64,000 nucleotides of DNA, taken from NCBI RefSeq assembly GCF_021155775.2, contig NC_060235.2:6331521-6395520 (forward strand). Direction: 5' to 3'. Below, piece after piece: positions 50,701-61,700 of the stretch. A program made the position numbers and the translations under genes. Each line of letters opens with the position of its first letter. Position 1 is the first letter of the stretch. The stretch is from Neodiprion pinetum. Its lineage: Eukaryota; Arthropoda; Insecta; Hymenoptera; Diprionidae. The notes below the pieces were generated by a model. It was not told where the DNA came from. It did no database searches and saw nothing but the letters and a program-made list of their open reading frames with translations.

Positions 50701-53518
50701 TGTTCAACAGAAAATTGTCCTACACAATATTTTTCTACAGATTGTGTTTGACACAATGCAAATTTGGAGTAATCGTCGAATCGTCTCAAAATCACACATT
50801 CATTCGTCAGTTTCGTACATTTTGATTAAATTTAATTTAATTTAATCCAATTTAATTTAACTCATTTGCGTTGAATTTGTTTTGTGTCGTGCGGGTACTG
50901 TGTTGCGTGTGTAAAACTATAAAACTGTTCTGTAGAAAAATCTTCTGTATAAAAAAATTCTGTAGAATAATTCGTGCGGGCTTATTTTTCATGTGAATCT
51001 CGAATCCCTTTCTGTAGCAAAATGTTTCTGTAGAAACCATTCTGTCGAACATTATTCGTTGTCGAACTGATTTCTGTAGAATTGATCCTCCTCCAAGCCG
51101 CTCAGCGCATCAATTTACGCCTTATAATAGACATGCCTGTAACGTAAAAAAACACTGGTGCATCGCGTGTTGTCTATTTAAGACGGTAAGGGCGTTTTTC
51201 TAAATATTTTCGAAATTGTCACGGCTTATTGTATTTGTAAGCCAAAATGCAGCATTGAACTGATTTTTTGTTTGCAATGCCAAGCAGCCCATTAACTTGA
51301 ATAATTCTTCTAATTTATGGCTTTTTGATACCTGTCCGCGGTTTCTTTGCGTGTTTAACGAAGAAAAAGAAAACTGAAACTTGTGTACATTACTAATCGC
51401 TCAATTATATATTCATTACAGATATCAACACATACGGATCTTCCAACGTGTATAACAATTTTGTCCATCCTACAGTACTTCTATCTGACAAACTTTTTCT
51501 GGATGTTTGTCGAAGGTAAACAATATACGGGACATTTATTGGTATAATTGTATCGTGAAAACGGATTGAAATCGATTCACAAGGTTTCGTTGTTTCAGGA
51601 CTGTATTTGTACCTGTTAGTCGTGAAAACCTTTACCGGAGACAACATAAAACTGAGACTATGTTTGATCATTGGCTGGGGTACGTACGAATTGCTATTTT
51701 CCATCAAATGAAACTGAATCGCGATTCAATTTCAGACTCCAGGGATTCCGTATTGACGTCAGAAAGTCGTTATCAAACAAGACCAATTCCCTTCTTCTTC
51801 CAAATCCTTAGTTCGTTCCAATTCTTTTCAATCCCAATTCTTTGAAATATCGAACAGGTCAATTCGTTTCAATTCACTGAATCGAAATATTGCTATATAC
51901 GTGGAAATATTGTTGCAACGAATTGTGCGCAGCGCTCTTCATTCTGTTCATATAATACAGTAATTCGCGTTTTGAAATTTCTAGGAACGCCATTGATCGT
52001 TACCGGCGTGTGGGGAATGGCCAAATCACTCGGAGATAATGTTATCTCAGAAATTCAACAGGTAATTGTATTATTTTGAACGGACCTTTGATTGACTGAT
52101 AAATTGAAATTCTAGGATTCGCGCTGATCGTGTGGAATCATTCTCTGCAGACGACATTCATTTAATAGATGAAATAATTTTCCACATAAATGTCTGTCCT
52201 GTGCCAATTCTCGTTTCCCTGAAAATATGGTAAACGTTAAATGACTTTGAACCATCTGATTCTTGTTCTACAGAAATCTATGTTTTTGATGCGAACTAAG
52301 AACTAGTTTCAAACGAATGAGAGAAATTTTCTATACATTGATTGCTGTAGGATTAATAATTAATTAAAATAATTCTGCATAGCTATACATTGTGAAGTTC
52401 GATTTTATTTTAGGAAATCACACTTTCGAAACACTGTCCATGGATGGCACCACATCCTTACGATTGGTTTTACATAGCACCAACAATCGTCGTTCTTTGT
52501 ATGAACGTCATATTCCTCTTTATGATCATGTGGGTGAGTGTTAAAAAAAAAAAATAGATTCACACATCGACTTCTATTTCATAAACAGTGTTGTGTGAAA
52601 ACATAACAATGAATGAAATTTTCATAGATTACAAAGTTATGAAGTACGGGAATAAGAATTATATTCTTTTATAAGCAGGAGTCGTTGTACATTGTATAGA
52701 CCTATATAATACAGTTTCGCACATAACTATTACTTATTTCAGGTGTTAATAACTAAACTTCGTTCGGCAAACAATGTAGAGACACAGCAATACAGAAAAG
52801 CTACAAAGGCACTTCTCGTACTCATTCCACTCCTTGGCGTTACTTATATACTGGTACTTGCTGGACCGACGCAAGGAGATATAGCTCATGTATTTGGAAA
52901 CCTGCGTGCGATACTGCTCTCCTTTCAGGTAATCCGTCATTAATGTTCCAGCAATTACTACATCATACCAATTATTAGTACCAAAGATGACATTCTGATG
53001 AAAACGATCCATTTGTCGGTTAATTTTTTTTTTTTTCAGGGCCTTTCGGTAGCGCTATTTTACTGCTTTCTTAATACTGAGGTACAAAATACCGTGCGAC
53101 ATCATTTCTCAAGATGGAGTACGGCAAGGAATCTTGGAGCAGATCGGCGGTATCATAGCTGTAACAATTGGTCACCTCGTTCAAGAACGGAGAGCATAAG
53201 GTAAACAATTGCAGGCCCCTATCGATCACAAACAACAGAATGAAAATTAAATTCATACAGGCACATACCCTGGATGATTAATAATGAAGTTTTAGTAGTT
53301 ACATAGTTATGGTTCTTCGATATCATAGAACACTTTTGCTTGGTACACGTTTCCTACAACGTTATTTGTTTAGACTTTATTGTCAACCCTCGAATCCTTA
53401 TCGGAAAAGGGAATCTACAGTGAGTGAAACAACAACAACTACAGTTATCGGGGCCAATTCAGCAACAGCGTTTATTGAACGTGAAAAGAAGGCTATATCC
53501 GAAGATCTTAACGAATAA
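33000..53518 (+). CDS. Dh44-R: Diuretic hormone 44 receptor (CRF-like, class B GPCR)
   Basis: Seven-transmembrane receptor for the CRF-like diuretic hormone DH44, normally Gs/cAMP-coupled, in epithelia and neurons. Ten coding exons: 33000-33270, 48179-48368, 50381-50474, 51422-51515, 51599-51679, 51985-52061, 52414-52533, 52743-52928, 53040-53200, 53374-53518. They total 1419 nt, 472 residues, phases consistent. The extracellular hormone-receptor domain has six cysteines (38, 55, 64, 78, 97, 112) with DWDSLLCWPRTPPG and NASRWCRSNGTWDKYSNYTAC; N-glycosylation sequons at N7, N92, N100 and N108. TM1 is at about 126-152; RNNIHTNLMFSYI, NFFWMFVEGLYLYLLVV, TKLRSANN, KALLVLIPLLGV and GLSVALFYCFLN are class B signatures. 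The start has a good context and an in-frame upstream stop; no clear signal peptide is seen. The first coding intron is 14.9 kb. DH44-R is preferred over DH31-R because of the CRF-receptor-like ectodomain; which DH44-R paralogue is unknown. Confidence 0.95.
38237..38255. repeat. G19 homopolymer followed by microsatellite
   Basis: Nineteen consecutive G on the plus strand, preceded by GCGC and followed by AGGAAGAAG. A TA/CATA microsatellite lies at about 38311-38343. The G run can form G-quadruplexes and is also prone to sequencing error. Confidence 0.8.
39475..40247. mobile_element. Foldback (long inverted repeat) element in receptor intron 1
   Basis: Left arm about 39475-39735 and right arm about 39988-40247 are inverted copies. 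TCAAAATAGGTCTGAATTAA at the left end is matched by its complement at the right end, and CTGCTATCGATAGAT, GTCCTCAT and CGGAGTCGG-like segments pair further in. Between them is a diverged direct copy of the inner part of the left arm. A related phrase (ATTCCCCAGRTGCCGTCGATAA) also recurs at about 39764 and 39943, about 179 bp apart. No coding capacity is seen. Type unknown: foldback or MITE. Confidence 0.75.
48494..48849. mobile_element. MITE with long TIRs in receptor intron 2
   Basis: A 356-bp element. Inner arms 48530-48573 and 48772-48815 match at about 41 of 44 positions as inverted copies (GGGTTGCCTACCACC... against ...GGTGGTAGGCAACCC). Outer arms 48494-48529 and 48816-48849 also pair, with more divergence (GGTTGTTTCC against GGAAACACCC). 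No transposase frame. Superfamily unassigned. Confidence 0.7.
49210..49257. repeat. 13-bp perfect stem hairpin
   Basis: ATACGAATAGACA (49210-49222) and its exact complement (49245-49257) are separated by 22 nt, in intron 2 of the DH44 receptor. The stem is too short for a normal microRNA precursor. Confidence 0.5.
50554..51089. mobile_element. Foldback element built of TTCTACAGAA-type motifs, receptor intron 3
   Basis: Arms at about 50554-50765 and 50905-51089 are inverted copies: TTCTACAGAAATCAGTT, TTTTGCTACAGAAAGG and ATTCGAGATT occur on the left and in complement on the right. Each arm is itself a string of CTACAGAA/TCTGTAGA units about 15-25 bp apart. The unit TTCTACAGAA is a near-palindrome, so motifs within one arm can also pair. 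No coding capacity. Confidence 0.7.
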
Positions 53519-55178
53519 AAATAGTATATATATATATATATATATATACATACATACATACACACATACGTATTATTATTATTATACCTTACGCTTAAAA
53601 TCACTGATGTATATCTTAAAATACATTTTAGGTGTACCGTTCTTCGTACAAAAGAAAGAGGACTATATATTCTATATATATATATATATATGTATGCATG
53701 TTGGTATACATATGTAATATTATTACTAGCATCGTGTACGTATATATTATGATGTATATTTATACATAAACCAGGGTATAAAAATTGTCATTTGCGTGTG
53801 GCTATAGATTTGATTCAATATGTGTAATGTTTATTTTTATAATCATCAAATGTCTTAAATTTTGCTACTGACTATTTACCACAACGCAATCTCATAACCA
53901 TGTACAGTACATACGTAGTCATATCAATTACATCTATGCCGGAGGAATCGTTTGATGTTAAATGTAGATTTTTTCTTCGTGAATGTATAATGTTAAATTA
54001 GAATGTGTCAATTTATTCTTTTAATGCTGTATTTATATTCATTAGGTCATAATTCAGAAGAAAAACCGTGTTAACGTGTCGTTACATAGTTATTATAATG
54101 TTTATTCGTAGTATTCATTAACTGAGACTCATTTCACCAGAGCGACAATGTAATCGTTACTTCAGAGTTCCTAAAATCGGGAAATCTATGCATTGCTACA
54201 AAAAAAAAAAAAAAAAACCAATATGTGTTATTCAATAGTAATGAAGTGCAATGTAAAACTGAAATACGTCAGCGTTGTAGCAGGCAGATGAAGGGAGTAA
54301 ATTATTACGGCAATATCGATCTGTAATGAAGAAATAAATACCAAGATCCAAGTTACTATTGTTATATTTAGACAACTTTCAATCGAGACAACTAGCCATA
54401 AGTTTTAATTGTTATATAATTTAGATGGTTAATATTATGTATAAGAAAAGACTAAATTTCATAAGGTACACACAAACTACCCATGTTTGTTTGCAAAGTT
54501 TAAATGAAAAAAGTATAAGAAAACTTATGCGTTGCCTACTTTTTGCTAGGCAATAAATAATCTTTGCTACTTACATACAGTGATCATTTAAGTGGGTCCA
54601 ACTAATTTTGATGACTTGACTAGTTTGGGCCATCGTTGGTTGAAATTAAAAAGAAACCTATACACATTAATTACTGCGGTAAATTGAGTGAATATACAAA
54701 CACAAGTATATTAATATATATTTCTTTCTTCGAATTGATAGTTAAATATACATACTGAAATAATAACCATTTTAGTTTGATAGAGTTACGAAAGAAATTC
54801 ATACCTATTATATCTTATTTTTTACACTCAGCGATAATTTAATATTACATTAACAACTGCATGAAGTTAATAATATTTTTACTGTGTCCAGAAACAATTT
54901 AAGACCCTAACAATAGGTTGTACAAGTTTATGTTACAAATATATTAATACATTTTATTTCATATACCAGTTAACATTATACCCAGGAGTTTTAACTCCTA
55001 CTTTGTATCCTTCATATTTCAATTATATCAATTGTTTTCTAGATGACGGTATAATAAAAAAAATTAATTATTCATTACCAAAGTTCTTGGGCTTTTGCAC
55101 GGGATTTTTGAAGAATTTAAGAACTACGCACATTTACGCATTATCTTTATACACTCATCCATCACTGGTGGCTGCTAC
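53519..55178. other. Gap between convergent DH44 receptor and RER1 genes
   Basis: About 1.66 kb, AT-rich, presumably the 3' UTRs. It includes a TA/CATA microsatellite at 53522-53570, a TA run near 53672-53692 and an A run near 54200. Plus-strand AATAAA at 54333-54338 is a candidate receptor polyadenylation signal. Minus-strand AATAAA at 54953-54958, about 220 nt past the RER1 stop, is a candidate for RER1. Confidence 0.55.
53522..53570. repeat. TA / CATA microsatellite
   Basis: Alternating TA for about 25 bp, then CATA and CACA units, just after the receptor stop codon and so within its likely 3' UTR. Confidence 0.85.
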
Positions 55179-56464
55179 TCATTTCGGGTGTATTAATCTC
55201 GAAGTATCTTCGTGGTTTTGGTACTTTGGTTTCCCATGTGTAAACGGCAGGTATCGGTACTTCACCATGTGCTGTGAAAAAAATTTGTTAACCTTCCACA
55301 TGACTATCGTAACTGTACGTCAATTATGAACGAAAAATGTTGTACTTGACGATTGTTTACTGTTAGATCGGGTGATCTACGATTGCCACTTTTAATAGAG
55401 TTTAATTGACTCAAATCTCTTCATATCTAGGTTACTTGTGAGTTATGTAACCACAAAAACAAACTATCTATGTCGTAACCATACATGTAGGAAAAGTACT
55501 GTAGCATATCTCCAGAAACTTCAGTACAAGACAATGAATTATAGTTCTATCACATGCATCGATCACAATTTCTACTTGTAGGGATGAATGGAAGATTCTT
55601 ACCTTTATTTGACGTTTCATAGTGATGCAGAAGAGTGTTATGAAGTACATAACAAGGATTGGCCAGAATACTGGAATATTAAAGCAATCGAATAAAGTGC
55701 ACACCATTCCAAAAATCGTAGATTTGGTCACTGAATACCAGAATTTAAATTCTGGTAACCGCCTTATGAATGGCCTAAATTCTTCGTTCGATCTCGTGGG
55801 GAGTTCAGGACCATCGCCATCTAAAACCAGACATGATATTAATAGTACAGATGTGAATATCATTAGCCTTTTTTTTAATCTCACGATTAGCTGCATCCAT
55901 ATATTACTAAATATCAAATCAATAATGATCAACAGAAAGGTTCAAGTATGTCTGAAGTTCGTTCTCACCATCGAAGTCCATCGCAGGATCAATTTTTGGT
56001 GTGAGGAATGCGATGAACAGATTGAGGTGGTAAATTCCCAGGGCATATGTAACGATGTACCATCCCTAAACAATGATAATGTAAGATTATTCAACATATC
56101 AGCATTGTTGGACAGTATTTAAATTTTTGTAATGGACATGTCATTTTGCATTTGATTTCCCGCCCACCTGTGTTAATAAAATCCGTAATATAAATATGGC
56201 TAAAAGAAATGCAGCAAATATCCATCTTGAGATAGCGTGAGGAGTCCACACATCCAAATAACCCTGATATACCTATGACAACGAACAAGACTGTCAATAA
56301 ATCGTGTTTGATGATGACAAGCAAATAATTGCGAAGAAATTGAGAATATGTTTAAGAGTTTCTTAGTTCCTTTTCAAATATAATATTACCTGTGATAATC
56401 TCATTAGTCCTTGACTAAAAATGTTCCGCCTCGGTGTTCCACCCAAGTCCTCATCTTGCATCAT
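55179..56464 (-). CDS. Rer1: RER1, Golgi-to-ER retrieval receptor
   Basis: Four-pass cis-Golgi membrane protein that returns ER membrane proteins and unassembled subunits to the ER. Five exons: 56390-56464, 56168-56272, 55969-56065, 55603-55820, 55179-55271; 588 nt, 195 residues, close to the usual length of about 195. Family signatures: YLDVWTPHAISRWIFA, GWYIVTYALGIYHLNLFIAF, LTPKIDP, the acidic linker then LPTRSNEEFRPFIRRLPEFK, NIPVFWPILVMYFITLF, MKRQIK, and MVKYRYLPFTHGKPKY near the C-terminus. Two tandem ATG codons open the frame (56462-56464 and 56459-56461); the first is used here. Hydrophobic segments are where the family has them. It is convergent with the DH44 receptor. Confidence 0.97.
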
Positions 56465-57723
56465 GATATTTTCCTTAAATTATTAAAACCTGACTGTAAT
56501 AAATTGCTAAAAAATTTGAACTTTTTCACTTTGGATTTTCATTATAAAATACATCATGGGATTATAGAAAAAAAGAATGTCATGGACTGAACATATTTCG
56601 CAATGAATTAGATTGTGCAATGCGATCCTGAGGGACTGATAACGTTGCATAAATACTATAGTTAGAGATAATAACCGAATGGAGTAATTAGCAGTTACCA
56701 AGGCAGTTCTAACCTAACCTCTAAGCAGAATGAAATTTTGTCGTGCAAACGTGCGAGAGTTGACAGATATTCCGATATAAAATGTTGTTTTACCTAAAGA
56801 GTACACTGTATCCAGCCAATCTCGTCGATTCTAATAATATGATAATTTATGTGGTTAGAAAAATATTACACGTCACAACATTAATGGCATACTACGGGAT
56901 TGGGATTATGGAATTTATTAAAGAATTCTATTCCAAGGATGAAGGAACTTTTCCGAGGTGACGGTGGCCGATTATCATTGGTTCAGCTTTCATGCAGAGG
57001 ACGCCACCTCCTGGTTAGATCGGGGGCGAAGAGCAAATAATCGTGGTCGGAACGCTGCACGAGACGATGACTCACCAACGCAAGTTCCTACGCTTCTTGC
57101 ATTGTATTTTCGAAGAAACGCGTCTTATTGGGTTACTAGGATTCATACTCAATTCTATATCAGCTTATTTCCATACAAACGAATAGACATTCAAATTCTT
57201 TATTCATAATTTATGTGGAGCAGACAGTGTGTGTTCACGGAGACTTCATTCCTTCCAAGTTCAAATCTCAACCAATCGACGTTCTCACTTTATCGTTAAA
57301 TGACGTCACTGCCACCCTGTCGAACGGCTTCCACAGATAAAGAACCTACCGAAGCCAACCGACTTACCCTCGGAGTACCAGTCATGCCCACGCTTCTCGC
57401 TCACTGACTCTCGGTCTCTCTTTTTCGGTTGGAGCATATACAGCGTGACCGCATCTATGTGATCCACCGTTATTTCTGCACCGTGTTCCAGTATTATTAC
57501 ATTTCATGGTGGTGGGACTCCTACTACTCCGTGGGTGGGTCAGCCGACTGTCACTTTGTTTACGTCGCTTATGTAAACATGCCTCGTCTAAATGAGCATA
57601 CATTTTTATGTAGTGCTTAATTTTGTGTTTATTTATTATTTAGATTATCGAATTTACTGAACAATAGTGTGTCAAGTGAAGGATTATAACTGTGATACAT
57701 GGATATTTGAAATAGCAACAGAA
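56465..57723. other. Upstream region of RER1 and of the pogo-derived gene
   Basis: About 1.26 kb between divergent genes. 57230-57610 is less AT-rich than its surroundings and may hold the promoter or 5' UTR of the downstream gene. Open frames here have no recognisable motif. Confidence 0.5.
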
Positions 57724-58770
57724 ATGACAGAAACCGTAAAAAATCGTAAGAATTCAGACTTTGGCGTACCACTAGGAGAGAGTGACCCAGAATGTGAATC
57801 TCGAAGCAGTAATTCTACAAAAACACCAGTAGTGAAAAAACGTAAGCGGTATACATTTGAGGATAAACAGAAGATATTGGAAGAGTTAAAAAACTTAACC
57901 TCCCGTGAAATATGTACAAAGTATGGCATGAGCGATCGTGTTCTTCGTAAATGGAAACTTAACAAGAATGTAATAGAGGATGCTGCCAACAAAAATAGTA
58001 CAAAAACATTGAAAAAAGTTTCTAAAACGGAGAAACTTGATGCTGAATTGTTTGAGTGGTTTGATGATTGTCGCCGCAATAGCATTATGGTTTCTGGACC
58101 AATGTTATGTCGACAAGCACTTGTCATCAACTCTAGGATTGGTGGCTCGGAAAATTTCAAAGCTAGTAACGGATGGTTAGAAAAATGGAAGAAACGAACT
58201 CACATCAAAGATTTGACAATTACTGGTATGCAAAATTTATCTTCCGTGTTCAAATTCTTTTTATGTAAATTATGCTACTTTCAAACTGGTAATTCTTTTT
58301 TCCCATTAAGTATTTCTTTGGTCTTAAGAAATCTCATGCATATACTACATATGGAAAATTTTATTCCTAGTTCAAATTTATGAAATATATAATTTTTCAT
58401 TCAAAATCAAATTAATATCGTGAACCATTTTACGGAATAAATTATACCTTTCTAAAAATGATTAGAGATCTTCCAATCTTTCTATAAGTACGGAGTCTTG
58501 GAAAGGCTTCTGAAATTCTTGATCTTAAATAAATGAAAAACTATGATATTTATTCAAAACTATCTTATATTATGATATATTGTGTGTTGTAAAGGAGAGA
58601 CACTGTCAGTCGATGAGGAAGCAGTTAATCTGTGCATAGTAAAGCTTGCTGAGTTGATAGCTAAGAAAAAACTTGACAGAGCACAAATCTTAAATACGGA
58701 CGAGAGTGGTTTAACGTACAGAATTAATGTAAATGATTTACTTGATCTCTTGAAAAAAGTTGAACGCTAG
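57724..58770 (+). CDS. Pogo/Tigger-derived CENP-B-like DNA-binding protein, truncated
   Basis: Derived from a Tc1/mariner-superfamily pogo/Tigger transposase. Two exons, 57724-58225 and 58595-58770, join in phase (donor GTATGC, acceptor TTGTAAAG) to give 225 residues. Residues 41-85 form a Psq-type helix-turn-helix (RYTFEDKQKILEELKNLTSR, then KYGMSDRVLRKWK). Residues 104-162 form a CENP-B-type HTH (ELFEWFDDCRR, NGWLEKWKKR). Next come ETLSVDEEAV and TDESGL, the start of the DDE domain with its first catalytic Asp. The remaining catalytic domain is missing. The protein ends LDLLKKVER, which resembles a C-terminal transposase piece; after the stop, VVDAAAVFNFIRKTDQG continues that resemblance in the same frame. 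The first ATG in frame is 57724. It could be a decayed copy or a domesticated DNA-binding protein. Confidence 0.72.
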
Positions 58771-61700
58771 AAAGTGGTGGATGCTGCCGCAGTATTCAAT
58801 TTCATTCGGAAAACTGACCAAGGTAAAGTATTATCTTCTTCTACATCTATTTTGAAGCTGTCAATGAGCTGCACTGGTTACGCCATTCAGAATAGTATTT
58901 TTTTGGAAATATTAACCTCATATGTTTTTTATTTCATGTATTTAGAAGGAGATATGGAAGAATTCCATTAGCAGCAAAACATATATGCTCCAAGCTCTCA
59001 ACAGAACGAAAATAATGCTGGTTAGTTGTGTACATCTTTAAATATTTTACATGAAAATCTTTAAGTAAACACATACATTTGTTACATATGTAAATATAAT
59101 TCTTATATTTGACTAAGAAAATTTATGTGTTTGGTTAATGGAAAGTATCGATTGCTTATCGCGCAGAAAAATTTCTTCATTGTATAAAAACTAATTTAAG
59201 ACGGAAGTATTACAATCTTCTATAGTTACTCCCGCCAAAGAAATTTCACTTTAAAAATTCTACCCGATCACAGGCAATGATGCAAAATAATCAGACATAT
59301 CATCGATAAAATCGTTCTCGGTGATATGTCCACATTCAAATATCATAAAGTCGTCTGGTAACAGAGCAGCCAAGTTTTCTCCGACAAAATTCATTCCCAC
59401 AGCTTTTTTATTCGGCTTAAAATCATTGAGAAATTTTCATTGCGATTCATCTAGAGTTCATGGGATTCGAATCTGTCTGTAACGCCAGCGACAAGTCTTA
59501 CGCGCAGCCGCTTCGCGCAGCTCAACGTAGAGATGAAAACGATGGAAACTGCACAAGTGCGTGTTCCGAAACTTGCCAGTAGCGCTGAGAACTCCCTAGG
59601 ACGTAGTCGGACAAAATGTATCGGTATATTTTGAGGTAGGGTTTTAAGTATTATACAGTATTGAAAGCTTCTTTCATGCAACTGTTTTTACCAATCGCGT
59701 GAGACAGTTTTATAAAGCGTCAAATCTGTATTTATAATTTTTTTCACACGGTTTTCTTTACTTTACTGTCACCGTAATCAGTGACTTCGCGAGGGAAACA
59801 CACAGGCTTATACAAGTATGCTTCTTCGCTTGTTTATTGTTTTCCTCGCCTGGCAGCTGCGACCCTCTCTTTCGGTTGTGCAACAGAGAGGTCCGGTATT
59901 GGCTGTATTCTCTCTTTCTAATTGAAGCTTCGGCTCCGAGCACAGATCGCGCAGTCTATCTTTATAAGTTTATGGGCATCGCGCGGAAAGCCCACGCGGT
60001 TGCATGTCGTTTGTTTAGTGTCGTGTTATTGTGGTGTATCGTTCGATTTTCGGAGTGCATTTTAACCAGAGTGATACGGTGTAGAAAAATACGTGCCACA
60101 ACTAGAACAGTTTACAGCAGTCGGAGGTAAGTTTGAGTGATATTTACAAACCATCGTAGAAATTTAGCACCCAAGGATTTTTCTGGCTGCTTACTAAGCT
60201 GTTTTTCGGCAAACTTTTACCTTTAAAACAACCCTGTTTTGCGTTTCTGCAGATTACTAAATAGTCGGTGTATTAAACTTCAGCTGTAGGACTATTTTCA
60301 AGGTTTTTTCATCTGGTGATAATGTACAATTGCATATTCGATTACTACAGCTATTTTATTCTTTTCGTGACGTTCGTATGAAAATATCATTTTTACGGCA
60401 CTTATTCCCACAGGGAAATTTATTTATTGAACGCTCGTCAAATTTTTTAGACAATATAAAAATACGTGACCTTTTACTATATCATTGCATCAGTTTTATT
60501 TGTATTCCTTAAATGTTTGCATTTGGTAGTGACGTTCCACTGAGCGGTACAACGGATCGAAGAAAACAATTGAAGTACGATCAATATTGTGGAGATTAGC
60601 TTTCGATTGTTTTTGCTCAAGCAAACCTCGCGGTGTATTTCTTCAAACATTTTTAATTTTAAATGTGTGTATTATTCCGTCGTTCTCGTGTAACAATTAA
60701 CATTCAAACTTCGGCATGTCTGATAAGTTTGTTGAAGTGATTGAGCCAGCATTTAAAGTACAAGCAGAAATAAAGCGTAACTGTGTGTGCAGAATTTACG
60801 TGTAATTAATTTTTCGGGTGTATAATGCTGGAGTCAAACCGATCAATTGTCAATTATCTTGTATTTGTGAATATATATTGCGAAATGCGAGCGAGATTAG
60901 ATTTCGTACCGGTAACGTAACCGTGAAAACCGTAACTTTAGAATAGTTTAAAATGCAATAAACCGTAGTAAAGCAAAATATACCATCATATTTTGGATCC
61001 TCAACTCCTTGACAAAGTAGGTATGTTTTCAATGGTTTGTTACATCAACGTTACTTGTTACGTGAATAAGGTTTTACGACAGTTTTCCTTGTTAGCCATA
61101 GAAGGATAAAATAAGGCGTATTTCGATCAAATTGTTTATCTTCAATGATTTGTCAAAATGCGTTTCGTAAATGTCCATTGGAATTAATAACTCTTCCTCA
61201 AATAGCCTTATAAAGAATGTGAGAGTTGTACCGATTTATATTCAATTTATTTGCATCTGTGAGCTTCTGTTCACGTATAAAATTTTTTTCAACAGTTTTC
61301 TTTGTTACCCTTGGCAGAATAAATCTGCTCCTAAGTGCAGGCAACCTAACATACCGTGAAGTGTGTACGATAATAAGGCGTATCTTGTTAAAATATTTTA
61401 ATAATATTTTTTAGAAATGTTAAAACGTTAACCGCATTCAGGTATATCATGCAGCGATACATTTTTAACAAATTATTCTTTTATCTCGAAAGATATTTTG
61501 TATTTTACTAAAAAATTCTTATTACTACGGTAATTTCATTAAACATTCATTGGGACGTTTCACGCAAAACGTGAACGTTGAAAAAATATTGTTACGTTAT
61601 GTTTCTTATGTATCGAAGAGAGAAATTTCCACAAGATTTCGACATTGCAAAATATGATCTTCGTTGAAACTTACACGCGAATCATACAGCGATTATTGAC

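Noticed and set aside
55622..56122. 166-codon plus-strand frame
   Set aside because: It runs antisense across RER1 exons 3 and 4 and their intron; RER1 on the minus strand explains the sequence fully.
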